DNA from: Diphasiastrum complanatum
Lineage: Eukaryota; Streptophyta; Lycopodiopsida; Lycopodiales; Lycopodiaceae
Assembly: GCA_029204225.1 (NCBI GenBank)
Contig: CM055109.1
Coordinates: 39,641,592-39,705,591 of the forward strand
Reading direction: 5' to 3'
Length of the DNA stretch: 64,000 bases
Shown here: positions 25,056 through 36,226 of the stretch, piece by piece
Layout: each line of letters begins with the position of its first letter
How positions within the stretch are numbered: the stretch's first letter is position 1
Position numbers and translations under genes: made by a program
Notes under the pieces: generated by a model
Seen by the model: the letters and a program-made list of their open reading frames with translations, nothing else
Told to the model about the DNA's origin: nothing
Databases searched by the model: none

Positions 25056-25932
25056 ACGAGATCAAACCTGCGAACAAAAACAAGCAGACAACCGTTCAGT
25101 AGAAGAAAACACACTGCATTGAAAAACATTACCAGCCTAAAACAGAGCTGAACACATCCGAGCACGCATCACATTGATTCTAGCAAGATCATAGCAACTG
25201 CCAAAAAACACACGAGACAGGGCGAGGGATAGAATAATTCTAGTGCGAGCGAAAACGGGCGACTGACGCTAGCATGGGAGTCCTTGCAAGCCTCTATGAG
25301 TCCAGTGCAGGCCTAAACCACGCTACTGGCGGATGCTTGCACGATGCTCTATCCCTAAACCCTAAAAAACATGGAATTAGGGCAACAAAATTGAAATTTG
25401 TGCTACGGACGTAGACGGGCAGAATGGAGGTCACAGGAGTCTGTGCGGGCATGTGGAAATGCATTCTAGGCTCAGACACCACCTGAATCGGTTGCCCAGA
25501 AGCCATTTTCTGAAAATGGCAAAAAAAAACAAGCATTTGGATTGTGGTGTTCAAATCTCGCAAGGTGTGCCGTAATGGTTGAAACTGACCCCGTAGGAAT
25601 CACCGTGGGCATGAAGAAAGGTGGTCTAGAGCCAAACTGCGCTTGATTTGGTTGCCTACAGTTCAATGTCAACACTTGCAAAAAAACAAGCCTACACTTA
25701 CCAAAAATCGAAAACTGATGGTTTCGATCTCCACGAAGCTCAGATCCCCCTGGCACCGTGCACACCACCTCCGTATCGCTGAGTAGATGCCTGTCGACTA
25801 TCCACACGCCAAGATCCGATGCCTACAGCTCAAAACAAAAAAAATCAACACCTCCACGGCTGGCGCGATTTTGGTCATGAAGAGGTGTTCAAAATTTTTT
25901 ATTTACTATTCTTTTTAAAAAACGTTTCTGGA

Positions 25933-25999
25933 ACGATTCTGGGCTGAGAATCGCGTTTCTCAGAAACGCGATTGCCGAAACGCTCAGCCCCAGAATCGT
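25933..25999. repeat. Nested subterminal palindromes of the hAT element
   Basis: Outer arms at 25933-25947 (ACGATTCTGGGCTGAG-like) and 25983-25999 enclose a perfect 12-bp inverted pair, AATCGCGTTTCT and AGAAACGCGATT, at 25949-25960 and 25962-25973. Subterminal repeats of hAT elements are binding sites for transposase; that role here is inferred. Confidence 0.75.
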
Positions 26000-26016
26000 G
26001 TTTCGGTGCAACTATG

Positions 26017-26024
26017 GTTTGGAC
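26017..26024. repeat. 8-bp target site duplication of the hAT element (right)
   Basis: Second exact copy of GTTTGGAC; see 20914-20921. Confidence 0.95.
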
Positions 26025-27475
26025 ATCTCAATTTTGCTAGCTTGAAGATGTTGAAGAGATTCAATATGGTTAAAGACATTCCTAATATTGAGCATCCCGA
26101 AGGACATGTATGCGAAGGATGCATACTTGAAAAATTTCAAAGGCAAACTTTTCCAATTGATGGAACTATTAGAGTTAATGGCAAATTTGATTTGGTTCAT
26201 AGTGATGTATGTGGTCCAATGAGGACCGAATCCATTGGAAGGTGTAAGTACTTTGTTATTTTTAATGATGACCTTTTAAGATTTACATGGATTTATTCTA
26301 TGAAGGCAAAATCTGAAGTTTTTCAACGCTTTAAGGATTTTCTAGCAATGATAGAAAATCAGTTTGGGCACTCTTTGAAGATCTTACGTACCGACCGAGG
26401 AGGGGAATATATAAAGAATACGTTCGATACTTATCTTCAAAGCAAAGGTATCCATCATCAAATGACAACCCCTTACACACCTCAACAAAATGGTGTTGCC
26501 GAAAGAAATATTCGCACTATTATGGAAATGGCTCGACGCATGCTCAAGGCAAAGGGCCTAGGCCTCACAAGTTTTCAACTGAAGCGGTTATAACGGCGGC
26601 TTACATTAGTAATCGGTGTCCTACTAAAGCCTTGAAGGTATTAACTCCTTATGAAGTTTGGTATGGTAAGAAGCCTACTGTTTCTCACTTACGCATCTTT
26701 GGTTGCACGGTTTATGCTTTCATTCCCGATAAGCTAAGAACCAAGCTTGATGATAAAGGAGTTAAATGCATATTTGTTGGCTATAGTAGCGAAAGCAAGG
26801 GCTATAGGTTGTTCAATATGGATACTAATAAAATCATAGTGAGTCGTGATGTTCATTTTGATGAAAAGACCTCCTATGATGTTGCACCCACTCATGTCAT
26901 GAAAGGGGACTTCCCCCATGATGCATATGTTGAAATATTTCCAGATTTGGTTTTGCCATCTAATCATGAAGAGAAGGGACTGCCATCTACTTCGTGGACA
27001 GCCCACTACTTCTTCAATTTTGTAGCCCATAGTTCATCAAGAAGAACCTATTTATGGTGAAGAGTAGCCTGTTGAAGACATTGGACAGCAAGGTCCAAGT
27101 TTGGAAAACAATGGACAGCAAGGTCCAAGTTCGGAACACTTTGGACAACAAAGTGTTGACAAAGGTAAGGCTGTTGGACAGCCCAAACCAGTCCCTAAAT
27201 GGTTGTTGCAGACTTTGCAGGACAACAAAGTGGATCATTTCTATGAAGGGAAGACTCGTGCCTCTACTAAATCAGTAGAATTTGCTGATTTTTCTGATTT
27301 TGCTCTAACTTCTATTGAGGATGGTGCAGTAGAACCTGTTTTTTATGAGCAGGCCAGAGGAGTAAAATGTTGGGAAGATGCGATGCAAGAGGAGTACAAC
27401 TCACTCATGAAGAACCACACTTGGGTTGTTGTTGATCTTCCACATGGGGCTGGAATCTTCATCTCTCAACAATGA
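26025..27475 (+). pseudogene. Copia integrase and truncated reverse transcriptase (3' part of gag-pol)
   Basis: It resumes the copia frame with GHLNFASLKMLKRFNMVKDI, then integrase: CEGCILEKFQRQTFP, HSDVCGPMRTESIG, ILRTDRGGEY and TPQQNGVAERN with the expected catalytic Asp and Glu spacing. A frameshift near 26560 moves the frame; it continues EVWYGKKPTVSHLRIFGC and SRDVHFDEKTSYD. A TAG at 27065-27067 follows GEE. A Gly/Gln repeat (GQQGPS) leads into EPVFYEQARGVKCWEDAMQE and NHTWVVVDLPHG, the start of reverse transcriptase. It then jumps to GIFISQQ, normally near the end of that domain, and stops at TGA 27473-27475, where CGA (Arg) is expected. The catalytic palm is therefore deleted. Confidence 0.88.
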
Positions 27476-27487
27476 TACATTGAGCAG

Positions 27488-28430
27488 ATGTTGAAACAAT
27501 CTTCTTTTTTTAAGTCACTGCAAGTTGATGCATGCGATGGATGCATTAGTGAAAAGTTTCATGCGAAACCTTTTCAATTTGATGTTTTAGCAAAGGCTGA
27601 AAAATTCAAGCACTCTTTGGAACTATTTTGTACTAATCGAGGAGGGAGTAAACATGTGTCAATTAGTACTCTTGTTCAAAGTGTTAAGAGCGAGCATTTG
27701 TCTGGAGAGAATTTTTCATTACTTGAAGAATCTTCTATGTCATCCCATGCCTCTTCGAGGGACAACTTTGATGACACCATCGTTGATGCATCTCTTGATA
27801 GTTTGCCAAATTTTTATGATGAAGACGTTGGACAGCAAGTTCAGTCATCTTCTTTTGGTCATTTACAGCCCATTTTACATCATGAGCAGTCCATTATGCT
27901 TCAGGAACGGCCTGCAGAAGATTATGGACAACATGGTCCATGTTGGGAACACTTTGGGCAGCAAAGTGTTGAACAGCCCATAACAGTTCCTTGTCGGCTA
28001 TTGGAGACTTTGCAGGACAACAAAAAACTGTCTTACTACAAAGGAAAGGCACATGCCTCTTTAAAATGAGTACCTCTTGCTGATTTTTTTGGTTCTACAC
28101 TTACTCTTCATCATGATGTTGGTACATTGCCTATTCTATGTGAGCAAGTCATTGATGGTAAGGTTTGGAAGGATGTGATGCCAAAAGAGTTTGCTACTCT
28201 TTTTTATTGTCCTTATGGTAAGAAGTTTTTTCGAATGATGTGGGAGCCTATGATCAATTACAAGTCCATGTTTCGACTTATTGCCGAGTTTATGTTGGTT
28301 CTCTACTTCGGATGGAGCATGCAAATCCTCACCCTTCGACTTGATGCTTCATTATTACGCATTCTTTTCCTTTTATATGTTGGACATGATTGGGGATGAG
28401 ATTTCGACTACTTCGGTGCGAAGTTTATTT
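27488..28430 (+). pseudogene. Degenerate duplicate of copia integrase-to-RT linker region
   Basis: The frame 27488-28069 repeats, in shortened and diverged form, segments already seen at 26100-27300. ACDGCISEKFHAKPFQFD matches the pre-integrase zinc region, HSLELFCTNRGGS matches the integrase Asp box, and EHFGQQSVEQP and LLETLQDNKKL match the linker before reverse transcriptase. A last piece (28127 onward, CEQVIDGKVWKDVMPKEF) matches the RT start. The whole looks like a second, heavily deleted copy joined in tandem. Confidence 0.7.
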
Positions 28431-28517
28431 GGCGACATGAAGTTCAGACAACAAGTTGCATTTTTCTCTTTCGAGAAGTTACTTCATGTTATGTTATGCA
28501 TTTCCATTTAAGGAGGG

Positions 28518-29019
28518 TGTTGGAATGTAAATGGAATTGCTTACATTACCATAGGTTACTTTGACCCAAAAGGTCGAGAGTTGTGTAACCATGGTCATTT
28601 ATTATATTAGGCCTACTAAACTCAGAGTTAGCTAAGTTAGTATGAAATTAACTTGGTAGGGACTCATGGGTCCACTAGGCCTAATTGTGACGTTAAGTAC
28701 CCCAACTTGACATATTGGAGGTACCTTATTCTTTCTATGTAACTTATAGAAAGTTGGATAGCCAATAGTCAAGTAGTTGGAAAGCCAATAGTCAAGTAGT
28801 TGGATAGCCAATAGTCATGAAGTTAGATAGTCATCTTGGACTATATATATGTGTGCATCCCATTTGTATAAAACACTTTTGTAAGCAATACTGACTATTC
28901 TCCTTGGCTGTCCACGAGTTTCTACAAGAGGGTTTCTAGCCATCTCTTTCTTTCTTTTGAGAATGCTTTGTGTGATTGAATAGTTAAGATCTTGGATCCT
29001 TAGGCTTCTATTTCCTACA
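28518..29019 (+). repeat. Copia 3' LTR
   Basis: It starts TGTTGGAATG right after AAGGAGGG and ends TTCCTACA. It contains CTATATATATG near 28845, a plausible TATA box. The minus-strand LTR at 34138-34596 is a relative: both share GTTACTTTGACCCAAAAGG, GTGTAACCATGG and a TGTAGGAAAT-type end. Confidence 0.82.
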
Positions 29020-29540
29020 TGATGGACCAACAAATGCTTTTGTAAAATCTGTCAGAATTCAAGGTGAACTAGAAGCGGAAACATGCACAATGAATCAAGT
29101 GATTTACGTTCTATGAACAATCACTAATTATGCATACAAGTGGAAGGAAAGTCTGGAGTCTAGCCAAAACTCTTAGGTTGGTGCCAACCTCTCCAACTGC
29201 GCAGAGGAGAGTCGATTCCTCTTCTTTGTGTGAATCAGGGAATGAACACTCCAGTTTCTCTCACAAGCGACTGCAGTGCAATCCTGTTAGAGGATCCTGA
29301 TGCCAAGGAGTCGCAATTTAGGGACATCAATCCCAAACTTGGACCACCATGACACGGGACGCAGTTGGCCTGAATCACAGTTCAAGGAGGAGTTAGTAGC
29401 TGCAAGTTATAGCCATCTCGATTTCCATGTAACTTATGTAAGTAAATAAAATTAGCTACCAAGTTACCAACAATGTGATTGAGTAATAACCTGACCGTTA
29501 GCAAGGTGGCGCAGTTTGGGGACATCAATCACAATCTTGG
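29020..29540. other. Intergenic DNA, no gene seen
   Basis: No reading frame, repeat or element end is recognised between the copia LTR and the gypsy remnant. The words GGGGACATCAATC and GACCATGACAC occur twice, at about 29320-29355 and 29518-29555. Confidence 0.4.
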
Positions 29541-29554
29541 ACGACCATGACACA

Positions 29555-31270
29555 GGACACTGTAGATAAGACGCAAAAATACATAAAAATGTCATGGTTG
29601 GCGTATACAAACCCGCACCACACAAATAATGCCTTCATTCTTTCAAAGCATGGACAATGGCATACAACTCTTCTGAGCAAGGTCGAGCTTCTCACTCACA
29701 AAGGCCATTGGCCTACCCTCTTGCATCAGAATTGTCCCAACGACGACATCACTCGCATCTGTTATTATGACAAATGGTGAGGGTCTACTATCTTTAATGC
29801 GACCTTGTTTCAAAGTGTTCAAACTTCACTGATGAACTTTCATCCATTGATTATTCTATAGCATATCAGTCAAAGGTGCAGCCATGTGTGAACAACCTTT
29901 CACACCTTGCAATAAAACCCAAACAATCTAAGAGAGCCTCTCAATACCGTCAAGTCTATAGGTACCACAGAAGGAGAACAACTTTCTTGGATTTGATGCC
30001 TTCAGCTAACATGATAACACCCAAATACACTATCTTATATTATCATTAGCAAACAAGATGTTATCCCTCAGACTTGACAAAATAGCTCTAAGGTGAGTTA
30101 TGTGCAACACGTCACCACAATTGTAAACCAAAACGTCATCCATAAACAGTCAAAGTATGTCGTTCATCAACATCATACATGTTGTTGGGTCATTAGTCGA
30201 TCAAAGGCATAACCAAAAAGTTACAGTGACCGAAACAAGTTTTGACGGCAGTCTTATACACATGTACTTCCTAAACTCTAAGTTACTAATATCCATTTTT
30301 CAAACAACTTTGCTAAAATAGTAGCACCGTACAATACCAGATCCATGACCGCTCTATTGGTCTAGGTTCCTAAGTAAGTCAACTTGTTCTTGCCATTTGT
30401 TACTTCTGCAGCCATCAGTAAACATATCAGGCAAAAACAAAAGCACATATACTTAGAGTGAACCCCCACATACTAAGTTGCCATGATCAAAGGTCCTGGA
30501 GGCACATCGGGCTCACCTCAAAGTGAATGGATTCCACCATCGCGCTGGAACTCGCACACATGAGTACCCCAAGCGATGTAGAGTTTTCGTACTACGTGCC
30601 AACATATCCCACGTACCACATCAAAACACGCCAAACGCATTATCCTTATATCCAACTCCTTAACCTAACTCTAAATGGTTAATGGCATACCCACAACCCT
30701 GAAACCTCCCCCAACTACCCTTTCCATCAGCCCTCACGATTGTGTACTAGTACAAGGATCGTTGTGTGCTCACATTCAACCTTGCAATCAAAGGTACGTT
30801 ATGGAAGGACATAATAGAACACACACATCCATGCCACATATTTGTCCAGTCATAACAATCAAGAAGTACTTGGACATGCATTGCATCGTTTTAAACAATT
30901 GTGGCAAAAGAAATAACACCAACCTTACCTAATCATCGACACTTTCACAAGATCAAGAGTACTTCCCTGGAGTTCATCCTGCTCCAGCTCTTCAATAGCC
31001 ATAGGTGCTTGTGCCTGCTTCACTAGCAAATTGTATGAAGGTCGCATTGGAGTCTGTGGACATTCCTTCCACATGCATCCTACCAAAGCAAAATTCTCTC
31101 ATTTGGAACACCCTTGGTCTTGCGGCATTAGCAACAAAGATTGTTGGCCCCTTTTGAACATCGGATTGCCCATACAATCGTTGTCCCTAGAAGCTACAAC
31201 TACTTGTCGTCTCGAAGGACGTTGGCCCATCTACTTGCCAGTATACTAGAAGTCCCTGACTTCGCTTCTA
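29555..31270 (-). pseudogene. Ty3/gypsy reverse transcriptase/RNase H remnant
   Basis: On the minus strand, 30200-29900 reads NDPTTCMMLMNDIL, FMDDVLVYNCGDVLHITHLR and ILSSLRDNILFAND, the gypsy reverse transcriptase palm. 29780-29600 reads PFVIITDASDVVVGTILMQE and RPMAFVSEKL, the start of RNase H, and after a frame change EELYAIVHALKE with TGA at 29635-29637 then RHYLCG. Many stops and frame changes make it dead. A stretch near 31030-31200 resembles a degraded Gag zinc knuckle (KECPQTP), so element parts are out of order or belong to different copies. Confidence 0.8.
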
Positions 31271-31279
31271 CACTGCTTT

Positions 31280-33420
31280 TCTCATGATAGTCCAGTTGAC
31301 ACCCAAGTGGATTTCCTCACCACCTCCCTCCACACCGTCGCTTCGCTAGCCTTACCAAGCCCCATCCAAGCAAAACTAGACACACATCTCGATCATTACG
31401 GCCTCCTTGGTATGATGCCGAGTGCCGTTCTCTTCATCATCTGGTCACCTACTCTCGTATTCATGCTCTGCACTTGCTTCGATCATCCCGACGCTCTTAC
31501 CACCGTGTTCTCCACCGTAAAAAGCGTGTTTATGATGATTCTGAAGGGAAAACGTCTTATTGATCTTCTCTTCAGCTTTTCCTTAGGCGCTTTCTGGTGT
31601 GAGCGCATTCCTCGCTCTCCACCACCTCTCCTAGAAGACCTCCGCATATGGACCGAATACGCCACTAGCTTGTATACCATTCCCACTGATTCACCTATCT
31701 CTATATCTCCACGCCCATCTGAGTTCTCTTCTTCACATCTGACGTGGTACTTGCTGCCATCAAGAAGATGAAGTCCCATAAGGCGAGGGATATCGAAGAC
31801 CTCGAATCTGAGCTCCTTACCCATGTAGCCGACTTACTCGGTCCCACCTTGGCCGCTCTTCTCAATTCCACCGTGGTCTCAGGCATTTGACGTGGTACTT
31901 GCTGCCATCAAGAAGATGAAGTCCCATAAGGCGAGGGATATCGAAGACCTCGAATCTGAGCTCCTTACCCATGTAGCCGACTTACTCGATCCCACCTTAG
32001 CCGCTCTTCTCAATTCCACCATGGTCTCAGGCTTCCCTTCATCCTGGTGCACCAACATCATCCACCCCATCCATAAGAATTGAGACCCCATGATTCCTGG
32101 TAACTATTGCACTATCATGTTCTAGCGAAGCTATATACTTCAGTCTGTTTTGAGTTCAAAGGCGAAGACTAAGAGACTACATGCTACGGGTCAGGCAGGA
32201 TTTCGAGCCCACTATTCTACTACAGATCACATCTTCACACTCCGTGCCTTGATTGAGGAAGCTAAGAACAGGAAAGAGAGGGTTTATTGCTGCTTTGTGG
32301 ACTTCAGGAAAGCCTTTGATTATGTTCCTTGCTCCTTGCTCATCCAAAGACTTTGAGATCTTGGCTTCTCCACCGACATCATTTTGGCTGTGATGGCTCT
32401 TTATGAGCGCGTCCTGGTTCTGATCATATCTGGAGCACCATCGGGATGAAGTAGGGCTGCTCTCTTTCGCTGGTCCTCTTTGGACTATATATTGATGAGT
32501 TGAAGAGAGCCAATTCATAGTGTGGCAGTGCTGGTTGCAGGCTTGGTGATATTTTGATTGCCATTCTTCTTTATGCCAATGATGTGGTACTAGTCTCCCC
32601 GACTAAGGAGGGCCTACAACGACAGTTGGATTGCTTACAGGAGTTCTTTGCCAGATGGGGCCTAGGGGTGAACATTGGGAAGACCAAAATTATGGTCTTA
32701 AACACTTCTCGAGCATTTATGCAATGACAAGAGCTCACTTTTGATGGACAGATTCTAGAGGTAGTCTCTTCTTATATATACTTGGGGATCCTTTTCTTGG
32801 GTCCTACTTTCAGTGCGTGACAGGCCGCTACCACTTGACTTGGGAAGGGGGATGCCTCCCTTGTTCAGTTAGAGCGGTTTTGTTCTCGGAAGTCCATCCA
32901 GGATGCTCGGAGTAGGATACCATTGTCAACCCCACGACTCTATATGCGGCAGAGACATGGTGTACAGGTCTTCCTTCCTCACACTGGGCCAATCTTTCAC
33001 GATTACAGGCCACCATGTTAGCTGGGTTGATTCAAGCGAAGCCTTCTGTTTCACGTGAGATTCTTTTGGCTGAGTTTGTGGTTCCACCTATACAGCTCGA
33101 GGCAGCTCTCCAGCTCATCACATATATTTAGAGAGTACAGGCATTGCCAGATACAGATAGAAGATACACACAGATTGCATTGTCCTCCTCACACTATCTT
33201 CATGATCAGGGCTATAGATTAGGCATCTCACCTCCTACTTGAGTCATTTGGTATCTCCATCATAGAGCTTCTCTTCGGCACTCATCAATATATCAGACGA
33301 TTTCTCTATCGAGCATATCTAGAGTGGACTTGGAGTCGCTAGTTAGGGGTTAAGCCTGATTTCTACTGGACCCACTTTCTTGAGCTAGACGCAGCGGGGA
33401 TTCCAGTCCTGCCATGTTAG
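31280..33420 (+). pseudogene. LINE ORF2 remnant with reverse transcriptase
   Basis: The plus strand holds the linker after the endonuclease (RVLHRKKRVYDD), then reverse transcriptase: AIKKMKSHKARDIEDLESEL, FPSSWCTNIIHPIHKN, STTDHIFTLRALIEEA, VYCCFVDFRKAFDYVP, and the catalytic box ILLYANDVVLV at 32563-32595, where the usual YADD is YAND. The C-terminal region (AKPSVSREILLAEFVV) continues to about 33200. Frames change repeatedly and stops are common. The same family occurs at 17152-17460, 39060-40640 and 49200-52300. Confidence 0.85.
31740..32035 (+). repeat. 148-bp tandem duplication inside the LINE
   Basis: The segment beginning TGACGTGGTACTTGCTGCC occurs at 31740 and again at 31888, with only a few differences over the full 148 bp. 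It duplicates the first block of reverse transcriptase. The high identity shows the duplication is much younger than the LINE family. Confidence 0.95.
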
Positions 33421-33479
33421 TTGGATTCAGGCCTGTCACATTGGATCAGATCACATTGTTCTACTAAAAAGAGTTCTGA

Positions 33480-33900
33480 ACTATGGTTTTAGGCCAACTA
33501 GTCCAATTACTGTAGGAATGCCTCATGAAGTGCCTAGTGTTGTTGACTTTCTAACTCACATGGTACAGATGCTTGAGTTAGCCAAGAAAAATGTGAAACA
33601 GGCGATGGATCGTGCAAAGACATTTGCTGATCAGGATCGCACACCAACAGAGTTCGAGGAAGGAGACATGGTGTTTCTCCTGATTCCAAAGGACTTAACT
33701 TCTCTTAGGACAGGGAATTTTGTTACAAGTTATCTTCACGTTATTGGAACATAGTTAAAAAGCTTAATGATGTTGCTTATAAACTAGCGTTACCTCAGGA
33801 TACCGTCCGACCCGTATCACTCATGCACTAGACCAAGTGTCCCAATGAGCATATGACACATGTCAAGTTGACCGATCAACTCTCCTACTTTTTAGGAGGT
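33480..33900 (+). pseudogene. Ty3/gypsy integrase C-terminal fragment
   Basis: The frame 33518-33754 contains LELAKKNVKQAMDRAKTFAD and FEEGDMVFLLIP, followed in other frames by KLNDVAYKLALP. This is the region after the gypsy integrase core, which ends with the GD-V-F-L and VAYKLxLP motifs. Truncated at both ends and frameshifted near 33720. Confidence 0.78.
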
Positions 33901-34137
33901 CAGTAAGCTACCAAAAACCTACTATTTACATTTTTTACAAAACACCACAGGTTGGTGTGAGCCATTTTAATATTTACAATTTACACTTTACAAGTCCGAC
34001 GTGTTCACATTGAGGCAGGAATATTAGTACATGAAATTCCTTCCCTCCTCATGGAACATCGTCCGCGATGGTTAAATAAGAATACTGTGCATGCAAAGCG
34101 TGCGGGCTTTTAGGCCTCACATTCAATAATAATTAAT

Positions 34138-34596
34138 TGTAGGAAATCAAAGTGCCAAGATCCTTCTAACATTCAATCTCCATATACAAGAAGAAGAAGA
34201 AGAAAAAGAAGAGGAGAGGGAGAGGGAGAGGGTTAGGCGCCCTCAAGGAGAGAGAATGTAGTAGCAATGCTTGAAAGGGAATGAATACCAAATGACCAAT
34301 GAGTACATATAAATAGGCCTTCCAAGGGCCTAGACTCTTCCAAACTCTAAGTTCTAGAACCTTCCAAACCCACTACTTATTATAGGGCACTCCCAAAAGT
34401 CAAGATAGGGTCCCTTAACATAATTAGACTTTACTTGGACCCACGAGTTATTACTAGACCAAAATTGGGTCCAACTTAACTAAAACTGACTTAACATGGT
34501 CTAAATAATAAACCTAACCCATGGTTACACAAGTCTCGACCTTTTGGGTCAAAGTAACTTATGGGAAACTAACATTATCATTTATTATTTCTAACA
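34138..34596 (-). repeat. Copia-type LTR, minus strand
   Basis: On the minus strand it begins TGTTAGAAATAA after the polypurine tract AAGGAGGG (RC at 34597-34606) and ends GATTTCCTACA. It is related to the plus-strand LTR at 28518-29019. The polypurine tract marks it as a 3' LTR, but only unrecognised sequence (34610-35230) follows where the internal region should be. It includes an (AAG)n-rich patch near 34190. Confidence 0.75.
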
Positions 34597-34609
34597 CCCT
34601 CCTTAAATG

Positions 34610-35230
34610 ATAATGTAAAAAACATAACATGACATGAAGTATGAAAAATTAAAACAAAAATGCAAAGTGTTGCATGCTGCCCTCCATGTAGCCGCTAGAT
34701 CCCATCAGAATCCCCTCTTCGATATCTTATATATATTTGCGACCGCATCTACGTGAACTCAATCTGTCTCATTTGGAATATCATGGGCCTCATGACACAT
34801 TTCCTGGTCAGCTAGTACATCTTGAGAAGCATCTAGGGTAGGTTGTGGATCCATAGCAATAATCAAAAGGGTAATCATCTCTCTTATATGCTTGCCAACA
34901 AGACTAAGCTAAACCTCTCAACTAGGAAGTAGCTATTGCAATCATATCAACATCACTATGTAGGTAGATCTCAAAATAGCAGCTACCCGTTGGAGTAAAC
35001 TCAACATTCGTCTTCCTTAGGTGGTGGTCCTTGCATTCGACTACTGGAAGCTATTAGTGAGATAAACATTAGATTTGTCTAGTTGCGCAATCATTACATT
35101 TGACGACTCTAAGCATTCAATACATTTGAATATTTACACATCAGCCAAATGATGAGCTAATCGACTACTTTCATGCAAAGTATGTTTCTATACATATTAC
35201 ATTAGATATTTTTTAGCATTATGTCTAAAA
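34610..35230. other. No gene seen
   Basis: Probably the remains of the internal region of the minus-strand copia-type element, but no Gag or Pol motif is visible in any frame. Confidence 0.4.
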
Positions 35231-35234
35231 AATG

Positions 35235-35350
35235 CAAAAAAAAAAAATTGCCGATTCGTTCCGATTGTGAAAGGGACCCGGTTCAGAACCATGATTCATG
35301 CCGATTTTTCCGATTATGAAAAGGTCGATTCTGAACCGGGTGGAAACAGT
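35235..35350. repeat. Short palindromic element-like sequence
   Basis: ACCCGGTTCAGAA and its exact complement TTCTGAACCGGGT form an inverted pair about 60 bp apart. On top of this, GCCGATT-x2-TTCCGATT occurs twice in direct order. It follows a 12-base A run. The style resembles the subterminal sequences of the hAT element at 20922-26016, so it may be a very short derivative, but no target duplication was found. Confidence 0.4.
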
Positions 35351-36226
35351 AGTTCATGGCCTATTTTCATTATATATACCAAGTACATTGCGAGTACTGG
35401 TTAAGCAGATGCCTTACTACCAGAGGAACAAACGCCACAGTCTGTAAGTGGACCAGATTGTTGGAAAAGTCTATGAATGTGCATCATCAATTACCAAAAT
35501 ATTTTGTGGTAGGCTTGGCAGGTGAGTTACTTGGCGGTAAATCAAGAGTCTGTGAGACTTTGTTTAGTCTTAATCACCATCACCTAGATGGAAAGTGGAG
35601 GTTTTGAGCACCAGAAACTATTATTTGATGTGAATGTGATCTTCACGTGCATATCAACAACATCATGACTTCACAGAAGCTGCCAACTTTGTGCAACTTT
35701 AGTAGTTTACATGTTATTACGTTTTGTGATAAGTTGCATCTTTAACTATTATACTGTTAACAACACGGTGGTTCCTTCAATGTACCGATTGTTATTTCAG
35801 CGTAAGTCCTACACCACAGTTCCTTTAGAAGTGATCCACAAGTTACAAAAGGTAAATTAGCCAACTTTGCCACGCTTGCCAATCTCTCTCGGTTCCTTTT
35901 TTTCTAAAAGAAGTTGTTAGATGTCAAACATTATGATTTCTTGAATCAATTCAGATTCTTTGCTTGATGGCTGGAATTTGCCAATTTCTCTCTCTCTAAT
36001 CCCCCCTCACCCCACAAACATTTATGCTGGGATTTTTTCATGTTTCGAATGCCTTTGTTTGCTCATGTTATCGTACAAAAACTTCTAATGCTGAGAAGGA
36101 ACCATGTCTTCTAGGCTGTTCGCCTCCTGTATTTCTCAGTAAAAACTAGGAAGCTGTATTTGTTGCCATTTACCATACACACTTGATTGAAGAACTATGC
36201 TTTGTTTATCTTATGGTATCATGCAG

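Larger units (their letters stand above)
20922..26016 (-). mobile_element. hAT DNA transposon, nearly complete, inserted in copia gag-pol
   Basis: The 5,095-bp element is bounded by 11-bp perfect terminal inverted repeats (CATAGTTGCAC at the left, its complement at the right) and an exact 8-bp target duplication. It carries a minus-strand transposase gene with a BED-type zinc finger, DUF659-type domain and hAT dimerisation region. Its transposase region is clearly GC-richer than the surrounding copia and host DNA, which suggests a separate history. The exact duplication and intact ends mean the insertion is younger than the copia copy. Confidence 0.95.
19370..29019 (+). mobile_element. Ty1/copia retrotransposon lacking a 5' LTR, split by a hAT element
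   Basis: A gag-pol frame starts at 19370, is interrupted by a hAT transposon at 20922-26016, and continues to about 27475, followed by a degenerate duplicated segment and a 3' LTR (28518-29019) preceded by the polypurine tract AAGGAGGG. No matching 5' LTR or primer-binding site precedes 19370, where gypsy sequence lies nearby, so the left end is lost. Most of reverse transcriptase and RNase H is deleted. It cannot move by itself. Confidence 0.85.

Noticed and set aside
31307-31771. 154-codon plus-strand frame taken as a membrane protein gene
   Set aside because: A different frame of the same DNA gives the LINE linker (RVLHRKKRVYDD) leading into reverse transcriptase, so this frame is a shadow.
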